The notes under the pieces are model-generated. The model was not told where the DNA came from, did no database searches, and worked only from the letters and a program-made list of their open reading frames with translations. Positions 24,303 to 32,736 of a stretch of DNA of 64,000 nt are shown here, piece after piece (the first letter of the stretch is position 1; every line of letters begins with the position of its first letter). Source of the stretch: Bradyrhizobium cajani (lineage in GTDB: Bacteria; Pseudomonadota; Alphaproteobacteria; Rhizobiales; Xanthobacteraceae). The stretch lies in contig NZ_WQNE01000004.1 in assembly GCF_009759665.1 (NCBI RefSeq), positions 186,001-250,000 on the forward strand, read 5' to 3'. Made by a program: the position numbers and the translations under genes.

Positions 24303-25880
24303 ATGTCCACACAGCCATTGGCTGACCTCGCCGACATGGTGCGCGAGCGCGCGAAAAGCCGCGGCGATGCCATCGCCTACGAGTTCGAGGGCCGCCTCAC
24401 CAGCTTTGCCGAGTTCGACGTCAAGACCAACAAGGTCGCCAACGCGCTTCTCGCGATGGGCCTCAGGAAAGGCGACCGCATCGCCTATCTCGGCAAGAAC
24501 AGCGACATCTATTTCGAGCTGCTGATGGGCGCGATGAAGGCCGGCGTGGTGACGGCGCCGGTGAACTGGCGGCTCGCCGGGCCCGAAGTCGCCTTCATCG
24601 TCGCGGACTGCAATGCACCGGCGCTGTTCGTCGGGCCGGAGTTCATTACGCAGATCCGGCAGATCAAGGACAAGATTCCCGACGTGCGCACCGTCATCAC
24701 CACCGAAGGCGGCGCGCCGGAATGGCAGGATTTTGGGGCGTGGCGAGACGCGCAGAGTGGCGACGATCCGAAGGTGCCGATCACTCCCCGCGACATCGCG
24801 ATCCAGCTCTACACGTCGGGCACGACAGGCAAGCCGAAGGGCGCGATGCTGTCGCACGCGAACTTCCTCAATTTGGTGCAGTCCGGCAATGCCGAAGACA
24901 AGCCGGAGTGGAACCGGTGGTCGACCGACGATGTGTCGCTGGTCGCCATGCCGGTCTTCCATATCGGCGGCTCGGGCTGGGGCGTGATGGGACTCTATCA
25001 CGGCGCCCGCGGCGTGATCGCGCGCGAATTCGATCCGACCAGGGTGCTGGATTTCTTCGAGCAGTCGGGCATCACAAAACTATTCATGGTGCCGGCGGCG
25101 ATGCAGTTCGTGGTGCGGCAGCCGCGCGCCAGGACGGTCGATTTCTCGCGGCTGAAATACATGCTCTATGGCGCCTCGCCTATACCGGCGGCGCTGCTGA
25201 AGGAGTGCATCGAGGTCTTCAAGTGCGGCTTCGTGCAGCTGTATGGCATGACCGAGACCACGGGCACTATCGTCGCGCTGCCGCCGGAGGACCACGTCGA
25301 GGGACTGGAGCGGATGCGTTCGGCCGGCAAGGCGCTGCCGGGTGTCGAGATCGCGATCCTCGACGCGGACGGCAAGCCGCTGCCGCCACGTGAGGTCGGC
25401 GAGATCGCAACGCGCTCGGGCTCCAACATGGCGGGCTACTGGAACCTGCCGGAGGCGACCGCCGCGACGCTGCGCGCCGACGGCTGGCTACGCACCGGCG
25501 ATGCCGGCTACATGGACGAGGACGGCTATCTCTACATCCACGACCGCATCAAGGACATGATCATCTCCGGCGGCGAGAACATCTACCCCGCCGAGGTCGA
25601 GAGCGCGCTGTGCGATCATCCTGACGTCGCCGAAGCCGCCGTGATCGGCGTGCCCGACGACAAATGGGGCGAGGCGGTGAAGGCGGTCGTGGTGATGAAG
25701 CCGGGCAAAGAGGCGAGCGCCACCGACATCATCAATTTCACCCGCGAGCGCATCGCCGGCTACAAGACGCCGAAGAGCGTCGAGTTCCTGCCGGCGCTGC
25801 CGCGCAACCCGTCAGGCAAGATCCTGCGGCGGCAGTTGCGCGAGCCGTATTGGGCGGGGAAGGACAGAAGGGTGAATTAG
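24303..25880 (+). CDS. Long-chain-type acyl-CoA ligase (ANL superfamily)
   Basis: A 525-residue AMP-forming ligase. Motifs in order: YTSGTTGKPKGAML, LYGMTETTG, RTGDAGYMDEDGYLYIHDR, IKDMIISGGENIYPAEVE and NPSGKILRRQLR with the catalytic lysine. GGGAG lies before ATG 24303. It makes an acyl-CoA from a free acid. It is rightward, followed by tandem palindromic repeats and then a convergent acyl-CoA dehydrogenase. It is a candidate for the activating ligase of the nearby kinase/DUF6285/ACAD set, by analogy with LvaE, but that is inference. Confidence 0.91.
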   Translation: MSTQPLADLADMVRERAKSRGDAIAYEFEGRLTSFAEFDVKTNKVANALLAMGLRKGDRIAYLGKNSDIYFELLMGAMKAGVVTAPVNWRLAGPEVAFIVADCNAPALFVGPEFITQIRQIKDKIPDVRTVITTEGGAPEWQDFGAWRDAQSGDDPKVPITPRDIAIQLYTSGTTGKPKGAMLSHANFLNLVQSGNAEDKPEWNRWSTDDVSLVAMPVFHIGGSGWGVMGLYHGARGVIAREFDPTRVLDFFEQSGITKLFMVPAAMQFVVRQPRARTVDFSRLKYMLYGASPIPAALLKECIEVFKCGFVQLYGMTETTGTIVALPPEDHVEGLERMRSAGKALPGVEIAILDADGKPLPPREVGEIATRSGSNMAGYWNLPEATAATLRADGWLRTGDAGYMDEDGYLYIHDRIKDMIISGGENIYPAEVESALCDHPDVAEAAVIGVPDDKWGEAVKAVVVMKPGKEASATDIINFTRERIAGYKTPKSVEFLPALPRNPSGKILRRQLREPYWAGKDRRVN

Positions 25881-25897
25881 CTCCGCTGTATCCACCT

Positions 25898-26213
25898 CGT
25901 CGTCCCGGGGCGCGCGCAGCGCGAACCCGGGACCCATAGCCACAGGGAGAGGTTTGGCGAAGACTCGGAGTTACGGGCTCGCCCCAAACTTCTTCCTGTG
26001 GTTATGGGTCCCCGCGTTCGCGGGGACGACCCAGAGAGAGATATCGCGTAACAGCTAGCTAGCCACCACTCCATCCGCATCGTCGTCCCGGGGCGCGCGC
26101 AGCGCGAACCGGGGACCCATAGCCACAGGGAGAGGTTTGGCGAAGACTTGGAGTTACGGGCTCGCCCCAAACTTCTTCCTGTGGTTATGGGTCCCCGCGT
26201 TCGCGGGGACGAC
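25898..26213 (+). repeat. Tandem duplication of a palindromic repeat (two copies, 183-bp period)
   Basis: Copy 1 begins at 25898 and copy 2 at 26081, both with CGTCGTCCCGGGGCGCGCGC. They are nearly identical over about 135 bp, including GGGACCCATAGCCACAGGGA, GAGTTACGGGCTCGCCCC and GGTCCCCGCGTTCGCGGGGA. The few differences include ACCCGGGA versus ACCGGGGA and GACTCGG versus GACTTGG. The whole gap 25881-26238 between the convergent ligase and dehydrogenase genes consists of these copies and their linker; no gene is seen in it. Confidence 0.9.
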
Positions 26214-26238
26214 CCGGGGAGAGATGTTGCGTAACGCC

Positions 26239-27513
26239 TTAATGCTTCCCCGGCCCCATATACCCGAACAGGAATCCCGCCACCTTGCGCATCTGGATCT
26301 CCTCGCTGCCTTCGGTGATGCGGTAGCGGCGGTGGTGGCGGTAGATGTGCTCGAACGGCTTGTGGCGTGAGTAACCCATGCCGCCATGGACCTGCATGGC
26401 GCGGTCGGCGGATTCGCAGCAGAGGCGGTTTGCCCAGTAGTTGCACATGGAGACGCGGTCGGAGAGCGTGCGCTCGATCTGCTCCTCGGTGAGCTGGTCC
26501 ATCTCCCAGGCGGTCTTGCGGATCAGAAGGCGCAGCATCTCGGCTTGCGTCGCAAGCTCGACCAGCGGGAACTGGATCGCCTGGTTCTCCGCAAGTGCTT
26601 TGCCGAACGGCTTTCGTTCGCGCGCATACTTCACACTCTCGTTGATGCAGTAGACGGCGGCACCGAGCGAGCTCGCGGCCTGGCGGATGCGGTTCTGGTG
26701 CACGAAGCATTGCGCCAGCGACAGGCCGCGGCCGACCTCGCCGAACTGCGCATCCTCCGGCACGAATACATCGGTAAAACTGACGCGGGGATGGTCGGTC
26801 GGCATGTTGAAGGTCCACATGTATTCCTCGACCTTCACCCCATGGCTCTTCGCCGGCACCAGGAAGCAGGTGATGCCGCGGGCATCGCCGTCATTGCCGC
26901 TCGTGCGCGCGAACAACGCGCAGTGGGTGGCGACGTGCATGCCGGTGGTCCACATCTTCTCGCCGTTGATGATCCAGCCCTTGACGTTGTCGCGGGTCGC
27001 GGGCACCGCGCGCGTCTCCATGTGGGTGGCATCCGAGCCGTGATGCGGCTCGGTGAGGCCAAAGGTGATGCGGTACTTGCCCTTGATCGAGCCGTCGATC
27101 ATCGCCTTCTGGTCGTCGCGGCCGTAGCGGTCGAGCATGGTGACGACGGGGAAGTTGCCGACGATGGAGTGCTCGTTCTGGAGATCGTTGTGCAGGCCGA
27201 GGCCCTTGGCGGCAAAATGCTCGCGGATGACCGCCATCCAGAGATTGGAGCCGTCCTTGCCGCCGTACTGCTTCGGCACGGGAAAGCGGAGGTGGCCGGC
27301 GGCATCCGCGAGATCCTTGGCCTTGCGCAGCAGCCCTTCCCATTCGTGGCGCGGCAGGCCGCCATTCTCGAAATCGGTGCGCGCCCATTCGCGGCGATGG
27401 TCGAAGAAGCGGATGTTGTCGTCGGCCTGTTCCAGCGGCTTGATCTCGCGTTCGATGAAACGGTCGAGCTCTCCGAGATAGGCGACGAGATCGGCAGGCA
27501 ATGAGAAATCCAC
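26239..27513 (-). CDS. Acyl-CoA dehydrogenase
   Basis: A 424-residue FAD-dependent acyl-CoA dehydrogenase. FGLTEPHHGSDATHME is the flavin and substrate loop, GWIINGEKMWTTG follows, ARERKPFGKALAENQAIQ is the dimer and FAD segment, and VHGGMGYSRHKP is near the C-terminus. Glu401 in RITEGSEEIQ is at the catalytic base position of medium-chain enzymes. The start is GTG 27513 with CGGGAGAGAACC ahead of it. It desaturates an acyl-CoA and passes electrons to ETF. It is divergent from an enoyl-CoA hydratase gene that could carry out the next step. Confidence 0.92.
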   Translation of the reverse strand: MDFSLPADLVAYLGELDRFIEREIKPLEQADDNIRFFDHRREWARTDFENGGLPRHEWEGLLRKAKDLADAAGHLRFPVPKQYGGKDGSNLWMAVIREHFAAKGLGLHNDLQNEHSIVGNFPVVTMLDRYGRDDQKAMIDGSIKGKYRITFGLTEPHHGSDATHMETRAVPATRDNVKGWIINGEKMWTTGMHVATHCALFARTSGNDGDARGITCFLVPAKSHGVKVEEYMWTFNMPTDHPRVSFTDVFVPEDAQFGEVGRGLSLAQCFVHQNRIRQAASSLGAAVYCINESVKYARERKPFGKALAENQAIQFPLVELATQAEMLRLLIRKTAWEMDQLTEEQIERTLSDRVSMCNYWANRLCCESADRAMQVHGGMGYSRHKPFEHIYRHHRRYRITEGSEEIQMRKVAGFLFGYMGPGKH

Positions 27514-27723
27514 GGTTCTCTCCCGGACTGTTTTTCGTTTTGCGTTAAGGCGCTACGCGCGCTGTTGCTTGCCTCGATTAAGGTGAGAAGAGCGTGCGCA
27601 AGTCAAGCAAGCCGAGGCGTGTGACGCGTGCAAGGCGCGTCCGCGCAATTCGATGGTGTTGCGGCGCGCATGCGCGCTAGTATGACGCCAATATTCCTTC
27701 ACAAGAAAATGCGGGAGCGCGCG

Positions 27724-28503
27724 ATGGAGCTGAAGTTTTCGAAGGTGGAACGCAAGGGGCCGATCACGATCGTCACGCTGTCGCGGCCCGAGGTCTACAA
27801 CGCGCTGCACACCGACGCGCATTTCGAGCTCAACAAGGTGTTCGACGATTTCTCCACCGATCCCGAGCAGTGGATTGCGATCGTCACCGGCAGCGGTGAC
27901 AAGGCGTTCTGCGCCGGCAACGATCTGAAGTGGCAGGCGGCAGGGGGAAAACGCGGCTGGGACAAGGGCGGCTTTGCCGGGCTCACTGCGCGTTTCGACT
28001 GCGACAAGCCGATCATCGCCGCGGTGAATGGTGTGGCGATGGGCGGCGGCTTCGAGATCGCGCTGGCGTGCGACCTGATCATTGCGTCGGAAAACGCGAC
28101 CTTCGCCCTGCCGGAGCCGCGCGTTGGCCTCGCCGCGCTCGCCGGTGGCCTGCACCGGCTGCCGCGCCAGATCGGCCTGAAGCGCGCCATGGGCATGATC
28201 CTCACCGCGCGCCATGTCAGCGCCAAGGAAGGGCTCGAGCTCGGCTTCGTCAACGAGGTGGTGCCGCAGGGCGAGGCCCTCGCGGCCGCGCTGCGCTGGG
28301 CCGAGATGATCACCAAGAACTCGCCGATGTCGATCCGGGCCTCGAAGCAGGCGATCCAGAAGGGGCTCGGCGTGTCGCTGGAGCAGGCGATCGAGGAGCA
28401 GCGCGAGTACCCGGCGGTGAAGGCGATGGCGGCCTCGCAGGATTACATCGAGGGCCCCAAGGCGTTCTCGGAGAAGCGGCCGCCGAAATGGGTGGGGAAG
28501 TAG
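27724..28503 (+). CDS. Enoyl-CoA hydratase with complete catalytic pair
   Basis: A 259-residue crotonase. Both catalytic glutamates of hydratases are present: Glu111 (GGGFEIALACD) and Glu131 (ALPEPRVGLAALAGG). Oxyanion-hole segment AFCAGNDLKW lies at 61-70. ATG 27724 (MELKFSKVE) has GGGAGCG upstream; the 32 extra codons in the open frame look unconserved. It hydrates 2-enoyl-CoA to 3-hydroxyacyl-CoA; the N-D-L-K segment also occurs in CaiD-like carnitinyl-CoA dehydratases, so substrate range is open. It is divergent from the acyl-CoA dehydrogenase and convergent with the DUF6285 operon. Confidence 0.9.
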   Translation: MELKFSKVERKGPITIVTLSRPEVYNALHTDAHFELNKVFDDFSTDPEQWIAIVTGSGDKAFCAGNDLKWQAAGGKRGWDKGGFAGLTARFDCDKPIIAAVNGVAMGGGFEIALACDLIIASENATFALPEPRVGLAALAGGLHRLPRQIGLKRAMGMILTARHVSAKEGLELGFVNEVVPQGEALAAALRWAEMITKNSPMSIRASKQAIQKGLGVSLEQAIEEQREYPAVKAMAASQDYIEGPKAFSEKRPPKWVGK

Positions 28504-28522
28504 GGGTGGTTTTCGCCGCCGC

Positions 28523-28650
28523 CATTTCCGGGGCGCGCCGGCAGGCGCGAGCTATGATGCGCAATTGCGCATCTGAGAATCCATCAGGCGGCAGGACGCT
28601 CGGATGAATGGATTCCGGGCTCGTCGCTTCGCGACGCCCCGGAATGACGG
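28523..28650 (+). repeat. Palindromic repeat, 'CATTCCGGGGCG' family
   Basis: CATTTCCGGGGCGCG at the left, CGCCCCGGAATGACGG at the right, with GAATCCATC and GAATGGATTC inside and a small TGCGCAATTGCGCA palindrome near the left arm. Confidence 0.82.
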
Positions 28651-28680
28651 CTGGAGAGAGCCGCACCACTGCCTCAACAT

Positions 28681-28768
28681 CGTCATTGCGAGCGCAGCGA
28701 AGCAATCCAGACCGTCTCCGCGGCGACAGTCTGGATTGCTTCGTCGCAAGGGCTCCTCGCAATGACGG
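28681..28768 (+). repeat. Palindromic repeat, 'CGTCATTGCGAG' family
   Basis: CGTCATTGCGAGCGCAGCGA at the left and CTCGCAATGACGG at the right; inner arms are GAAGCAATCCAGAC and GTCTGGATTGCTTC. With the copy at 28523 it fills the gap between the converging hydratase and DUF6285 genes. Confidence 0.88.
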
Positions 28769-28789
28769 AGGATGGAGCGTGTAGCCCGC

Positions 28790-29161
28790 CTACCGCCCAA
28801 GCTCCCGCTTGTACGAGGCGTAGTTCGGCTGATCGACCGCCAGCTTGTCCATCGTGGTCTGCCAGAGATGCTCGGCGAGACCCGGCGTCGCGAGATCGAG
28901 TTCGCCCTTGGCGATGCGCTCCGCCAGCACGCGGTTGAGCTCGCTGACCGAGCCGTCCGTGCCGAGCAGCGCGCGCAGCCGCTCCACTTCCGCAGCATCG
29001 CCCCCCTCCTCCTGCGTCAACTGCCGCGTGACGAGGTCGAGGATGTTGATGGCCACGCGCAGCTTGAAGGCCTGGTGGCCGGAGATCAACGGCGTGATGT
29101 CGTTGCGGAGGAAATCGGCGACGGATTTGGTCAGCTCGATTGGGGTTGGCTCGTCCTGCAT
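28790..29161 (-). CDS. DUF6285 domain protein, LvaB-like small partner of the upstream kinase
   Basis: A 123-residue soluble protein, mostly helical by eye (TKSVADFLRNDITPLISGHQ, then AFKLRVAINILDLVTRQL). I recognise it as DUF6285, a family found next to APH-type phosphotransferases. ATG 29161 lies 2 nt after the phosphotransferase stop, so the two are co-translated. In the Pseudomonas putida levulinate pathway a small protein (LvaB, about 12 kDa) works with the kinase LvaA; size and position here match that arrangement. Equating the two is inference. Confidence 0.8.
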   Translation of the reverse strand: MQDEPTPIELTKSVADFLRNDITPLISGHQAFKLRVAINILDLVTRQLTQEEGGDAAEVERLRALLGTDGSVSELNRVLAERIAKGELDLATPGLAEHLWQTTMDKLAVDQPNYASYKRELGR

Positions 29162-29163
29162 GG

Positions 29164-30150
29164 TCAGCTCCCGCGCGGCGCCAGCAGCCGCAACAGATCG
29201 ATTTCGGTCTCGGAGGCGCGGCGGCCGATCATCGCGCGCTCCATGGAATGATCCGGGCTCTCGCGAAACCGCTGCATCATGCCGCCGCACATGATGCCCC
29301 AGCGTAGCGTCCCCATCACTTCCCAGAATTTCACGCGCAACGGATCGACCTTGCGGCCTGCGGCCTCATAACCCGCGAACAGCTCCTCACGCGAGCCAAA
29401 GCCGCCGACGGGCTTGTCGATCTCGCCAAAGCGCCAGGAGTTGACGCAGACCCAGCCGAGATCCTCCATGGGATCGCCGAGATGGGCGAGCTCCCAGTCG
29501 AGCACCGCACGGACGCCGTCAGCGCCGATGATGAGGTTGCCGTTGCGGAAATCGCCATGCACCAGCGTCTCCTCCGCCGAGGGGCCGGGATCGTGGTCGC
29601 GCAGCCAGCGCAGGGCCAGCTCGAACACGGGCTTTGGCCAGTTCAGGCTGCGATAGTCGCGCTCGAATTCGCCGATCTCCTGGGTCGCGTTCCGGCTGCG
29701 CAGCACAGGCAGCCTGTCCTGCGGCAGCCTGTGCAGGCCTGCAAGCACCCCACCGATCTGTCGCGCCAGAAGCGGCCGCGCGGCCGCGAACGCGTCATCG
29801 CGCAGGATCTTGCGCGCGATGGTCTCGCCCTCGACCCGCTGCATGATGAAGCCGGTGCCGAGATCATCTTCAGGCGCGAGCACATGCATCACGCGTGGCG
29901 ACGGCACGCCGGCCTCATAGGCGAGCTGCATCAGCTGCGCTTCAGCCGCAAGACCCGCCGCGCGCGTCGGCGCCGCGCCATAGCCCTTGGGCGAGCGGCG
30001 CAGGATCGCGCCGATCGCACCATCGGGATGCACGATATCGAAACGCCAGGTCTCCTGACTGGCACCGCCGGACAGCTTTGCAGCGCCGGTGACGCCGGTC
30101 GCACCGGGACACCAGCGCTGAACGCTGCGGGAAAGCTCCGCTTCGATCAT
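29164..30150 (-). CDS. Aminoglycoside-phosphotransferase-like kinase (ACAD10/11-APH or LvaA type)
   Basis: A 328-residue APH-fold kinase. Catalytic Asp200 and Asn204 lie in LVHGDFRNGNLI, and metal-binding Asp218 in VLDWELAHLGDP. LSGGASQETWRFD near the N-terminus is the nucleotide loop. Relatives are the kinase half of mammalian ACAD10/ACAD11 and LvaA, which phosphorylates 4-hydroxyacyl-CoA; antibiotic kinases are more distant. Its ATG overlaps the stop of the upstream PaaG-like gene by 4 nt, and DUF6285 follows after 2 nt, so crotonase, kinase and DUF6285 form one tight operon. The substrate is inferred, not shown. Confidence 0.87.
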   Translation of the reverse strand: MIEAELSRSVQRWCPGATGVTGAAKLSGGASQETWRFDIVHPDGAIGAILRRSPKGYGAAPTRAAGLAAEAQLMQLAYEAGVPSPRVMHVLAPEDDLGTGFIMQRVEGETIARKILRDDAFAAARPLLARQIGGVLAGLHRLPQDRLPVLRSRNATQEIGEFERDYRSLNWPKPVFELALRWLRDHDPGPSAEETLVHGDFRNGNLIIGADGVRAVLDWELAHLGDPMEDLGWVCVNSWRFGEIDKPVGGFGSREELFAGYEAAGRKVDPLRVKFWEVMGTLRWGIMCGGMMQRFRESPDHSMERAMIGRRASETEIDLLRLLAPRGS

Positions 30151-30935
30151 TTGCCTTTGAACTGCGCGGGCCGCTTCTCCAGGAAGGCGCCGACGCCTTC
30201 ACGGAAGTCCTGGGTGTCGCCGGCGCGGAGCTGGCACTGGAATTCGAGATTGAGCTGATCCTCGAAGGAATTCTCCGGGCTGTCCCAATAGAGCTTGCGG
30301 ATCAGGGAGAGCGCGACCGTCGGGCCGCTGGCGAGCTCGCGCGCGAGCTTCATCGCCTCCTCCATCAGCACGCCGTCGTCATAGACGCGGTTGACGAGGC
30401 CCCATTCCAGCGCCTTCTCGGCCGGCAGCCGCTCGCCCATCAGCGACAATTCGATCGAGCGCGCCCGGCCGATCAGGCGCGGCAGGAGCCAGGTCGAGCC
30501 GCAATCCGGCACGAGGCCGATGCGGCGAAAGGCTTGCAGGAAATAGGACGAGCGCGCGCAGAGGATCATGTCGCCGAGCAACGCGAAGCTCATGCCGGCG
30601 CCGGCCGCCGGGCCGTTGACCGCGGTGACGATCGGGCAGTGCAGGTTGCGGATGCGGCGCAGGAAGGGATGAAAGCCGGTCTCCAGCGTCAGGCCGGCCT
30701 TGGTCTTCTTCGACTGGTTGTTGCGGCCCTGGAGATTTGCGCCGGTGCAGAACGCCCGCCCTGCCCCGGTCAGCACGACGCAGCGCACCTCGTCCTTCTT
30801 CTCCTCGACCGCGTCGAGTGCTTCGGCAAGACCGCCCAACATGTCCACGGAGACCGCGTTCATCACCTCCTGATGGTCGAGCCTGAGGATCGCGACCGAA
30901 CCATCGAAATCGAGCGTGACGTGTTTGAACTGCAT
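30147..30935 (-). CDS. PaaG-like enoyl-CoA isomerase/hydratase
   Basis: A 262-residue crotonase. Neither catalytic Glu of standard hydratases is present. Instead FLQAFRRIGLVPDCGSTW matches, from memory, E. coli PaaG (FVMAFSKLGLIPDCGGTW), with Asp144 at the position of the PaaG catalytic Asp. PaaG isomerises ring-epoxide phenylacetyl-CoA to the oxepin and also shifts double bonds in enoyl-CoAs. No other paa gene is in the window, so a double-bond isomerase role with the downstream kinase operon is as likely. ATG 30935 follows GAGGAAACC. The open frame upstream is antisense to the divergent SDR. Confidence 0.86.
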   Translation of the reverse strand: MQFKHVTLDFDGSVAILRLDHQEVMNAVSVDMLGGLAEALDAVEEKKDEVRCVVLTGAGRAFCTGANLQGRNNQSKKTKAGLTLETGFHPFLRRIRNLHCPIVTAVNGPAAGAGMSFALLGDMILCARSSYFLQAFRRIGLVPDCGSTWLLPRLIGRARSIELSLMGERLPAEKALEWGLVNRVYDDGVLMEEAMKLARELASGPTVALSLIRKLYWDSPENSFEDQLNLEFQCQLRAGDTQDFREGVGAFLEKRPAQFKGK

Positions 30936-31100
30936 GGTTTCCTCGTCAGTTGCAGCCCGCGATGTTTCGCAGACCGGAATTACTTTTGCCGGGGCGCATA
31001 TTTGATTTTTGGCGCGGTCTTGTCCATGGTGATCAGAGCATAGCAAGCAATCTTGCGCGCAGCGGCTGATGGGCTGCACACCAAAAACAGGAAACGCGCC

Positions 31101-31880
31101 ATGAACCTTTTCGACCTCTCCGGCCGCGTGGCCGTGATCACCGGCGGCAATGGCGGCATCGGGCTCGGCATCGCACAGGCGCTTGCCGGTCAGGGCTGCA
31201 ACGTCTCGATCTGGGGCCGCAATGCTGACAAGAACAAGGCCGCTGCCGCGAGCATGGCGGGCCTCTCCGGCAAGGTCGACACCCGCGTCTGCGACGTCAC
31301 CGATCCAGCCTCGGTCGATGCCGCGATGAAGGCGACACTCGATACCTTCGGCCGGGTCGACGGCTGCTTCGCCAATGCGGGCATCGGCGGCGGCGGCCGG
31401 CGCTCCTTCGTCGAGCGCACGGAGGAAGAATGGCGCACGATGTTCTCGACCAATCTCGACGGTGTATTCCATGCGTTCCAGGCCGCCGCAAAGCACATGA
31501 CCGAGCGCGCCAATGCCGGCGATCCCTTCGGCCGGCTGGTCGCGACCTCGAGCCTCGCCTCGATCTTCGGCACCGCGCGCAACGAGCATTATGCAGCGAC
31601 CAAGGCCGCGATCAACGCGCTGGTGCGCGCGCTCGGCGTCGAGCTGGCGCGTTACGGCGTCACCGCGAACGCGATCCTGCCCGGCTGGATCAAGAGCGAC
31701 ATGACCGCGGGCCTGATGGCCAACGACAAGTTCGTCGCCAACGTGATGCCGCGGATTCCGATGCGGCGTTTCGGCGAGGCATCAGATTTCGGCGGCATCG
31801 CGGTGTATCTGATGAGCAAGGCGTCATCCTATCACACCGCGGATACGTTCGTGATCGACGGCGGCTATACCGCGTTCTGA
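31101..31880 (+). CDS. SDR family oxidoreductase
   Basis: A 259-residue classical SDR with a complete site. TGGNGGIG (14-21) binds the cofactor, ANAG lies at 91-94, Ser150/Ser151 lie in VATSSLAS, and Tyr164 and Lys168 form YAATK. ATG 31101 (MNLFDLSGRVAVITG) follows AGGAAACG. It is divergent from the PaaG-like/kinase operon across about 165 bp and is followed by a VOC gene. It could be the 3-hydroxyacyl dehydrogenase of this region, comparable to LvaD, but the family alone does not fix the substrate. Confidence 0.87.
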   Translation: MNLFDLSGRVAVITGGNGGIGLGIAQALAGQGCNVSIWGRNADKNKAAAASMAGLSGKVDTRVCDVTDPASVDAAMKATLDTFGRVDGCFANAGIGGGGRRSFVERTEEEWRTMFSTNLDGVFHAFQAAAKHMTERANAGDPFGRLVATSSLASIFGTARNEHYAATKAAINALVRALGVELARYGVTANAILPGWIKSDMTAGLMANDKFVANVMPRIPMRRFGEASDFGGIAVYLMSKASSYHTADTFVIDGGYTAF

Positions 31881-31891
31881 TTTTTGCATGC

Positions 31892-31976
31892 GTAGCCCGG
31901 ATGGAGCGAAGCGTAATCCGGGATCAGCGTAACATGAGGCAAAACCCCGGATTTCGCTGCGCTCCATCCGGGCTAC
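31892..31976 (+). repeat. Palindromic repeat, 'GTAGCCCGGATGGAGCG' family
   Basis: GTAGCCCGGATGGAGCGAAG at the left and its complement CGCTCCATCCGGGCTAC at the right, with AATCCGGGAT and CCCCGGATTT inside. It lies between the SDR and VOC genes, just before the VOC gene's SD. Confidence 0.88.
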
Positions 31977-32001
31977 AAATCATCATGAGGGGACAGGGCA
32001 A

Positions 32002-32382
32002 ATGTTTTCACACATCATGATCGGCACCAACGACCTGGACAAGGCCAAGGCGTTCTACGACAAGCTGCTCGGCACGCTCGAGGTGCGGCCGGCCAGGGTC
32101 GACGGCCATCGCATCTTCTACATCACCAAGACCGGCGTGTTCTCGGTGTCGAAGCCGATCAACGGCGAGCCCGCGACCTGTGCGAATGGCGGCACCATCG
32201 GATTCGCCGCCAACTCGCCCGAGCAGGTCGACAAGTGGCACGCCGCTGGCGTCGCCGCCGGCGGAACGCCGATCGAAAATCCGCCCGGCATCCGCGAGGG
32301 AGCGGGAAACAAGCTTTATCTCGCCTATTTGCGCGACCTCGACGGCAACAAGATCTGCGCGATGCATCGACTGGCGAATTGA
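32002..32382 (+). CDS. VOC family (glyoxalase/bleomycin resistance-like) protein
   Basis: A 126-residue single VOC domain. The beta-alpha-beta start MFSHIMIGTNDLDKAKAFYD and the closing LYLAYLRDLDGNKICAMHR are typical. His4 is at the usual first metal-ligand position; a closing Glu ligand is not obvious, as the expected site reads KICAMH. Function unknown. Small VOC proteins of this kind include detoxification lyases and isomerases of CoA metabolism. AGGGGACAGGG precedes ATG 32002. Confidence 0.82.
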   Translation: MFSHIMIGTNDLDKAKAFYDKLLGTLEVRPARVDGHRIFYITKTGVFSVSKPINGEPATCANGGTIGFAANSPEQVDKWHAAGVAAGGTPIENPPGIREGAGNKLYLAYLRDLDGNKICAMHRLAN

Positions 32383-32398
32383 GCCACACACTCAATGT

Positions 32399-32572
32399 CG
32401 TCCCCGCGAAGGCGGGGACCCATAACCACAGGGAGCTGTGACTGCGCGAAGCTCTCAACTCCAAGCCTTTCTACTCCAAGCCTTCGCCAAACCTCTTCCT
32501 GTGGGGTGTCGCGACGAGCGCAAGCGCTCGCGCGGGGGTCCCGGATCTGCGCTTCGCTTGTCCGGGACGACG
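32399..32572 (+). repeat. Composite palindromic repeat, 'GGGACCCATAACC' family
   Basis: CGTCCCCGCGAAGGCGGGGA, CCCATAACCACAGGGAG, a short AACTCCAAGCCTTTC/TACTCCAAGCCTTCG direct duplication and closing GGGTCCCGGATCTGCG and TCCGGGACGACG. It occupies half of the 32383-32736 gap. The remaining 32573-32736 holds no recognisable gene and should carry the promoter of the acyl-CoA dehydrogenase. Confidence 0.82.
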
Positions 32573-32736
32573 TCGGCGAGATAGCGCGCCCAACACGCCA
32601 TTCAAACAACATTTCAAACGCTCTCGCGAAATTCCATCGCATGGCATGGCTCGCGTGAGAAAATGCGCGCTCGCACTTTGCGCGCGCTGCGACTATTCTC
32701 CGGCTCAACGCGATTTCAGTGACCCCGGGAGGAACA

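Noticed and set aside
25898..26213. Possible CRISPR array because of two long direct repeats
   Set aside because: Only two copies of about 135 bp, each internally palindromic, with no short regular spacers and no cas genes.
29164..30150. Antibiotic resistance aminoglycoside phosphotransferase
   Set aside because: The APH fold is shared, but the DUF6285 and crotonase neighbours and the LDWELAHLGDP style place it with metabolic ACAD10/11-APH/LvaA-type kinases.
30147..30935. Full phenylacetate (paa) degradation cluster
   Set aside because: Only a PaaG-like protein is present. No paaABCDE, paaK or paaZ gene is seen in the window.
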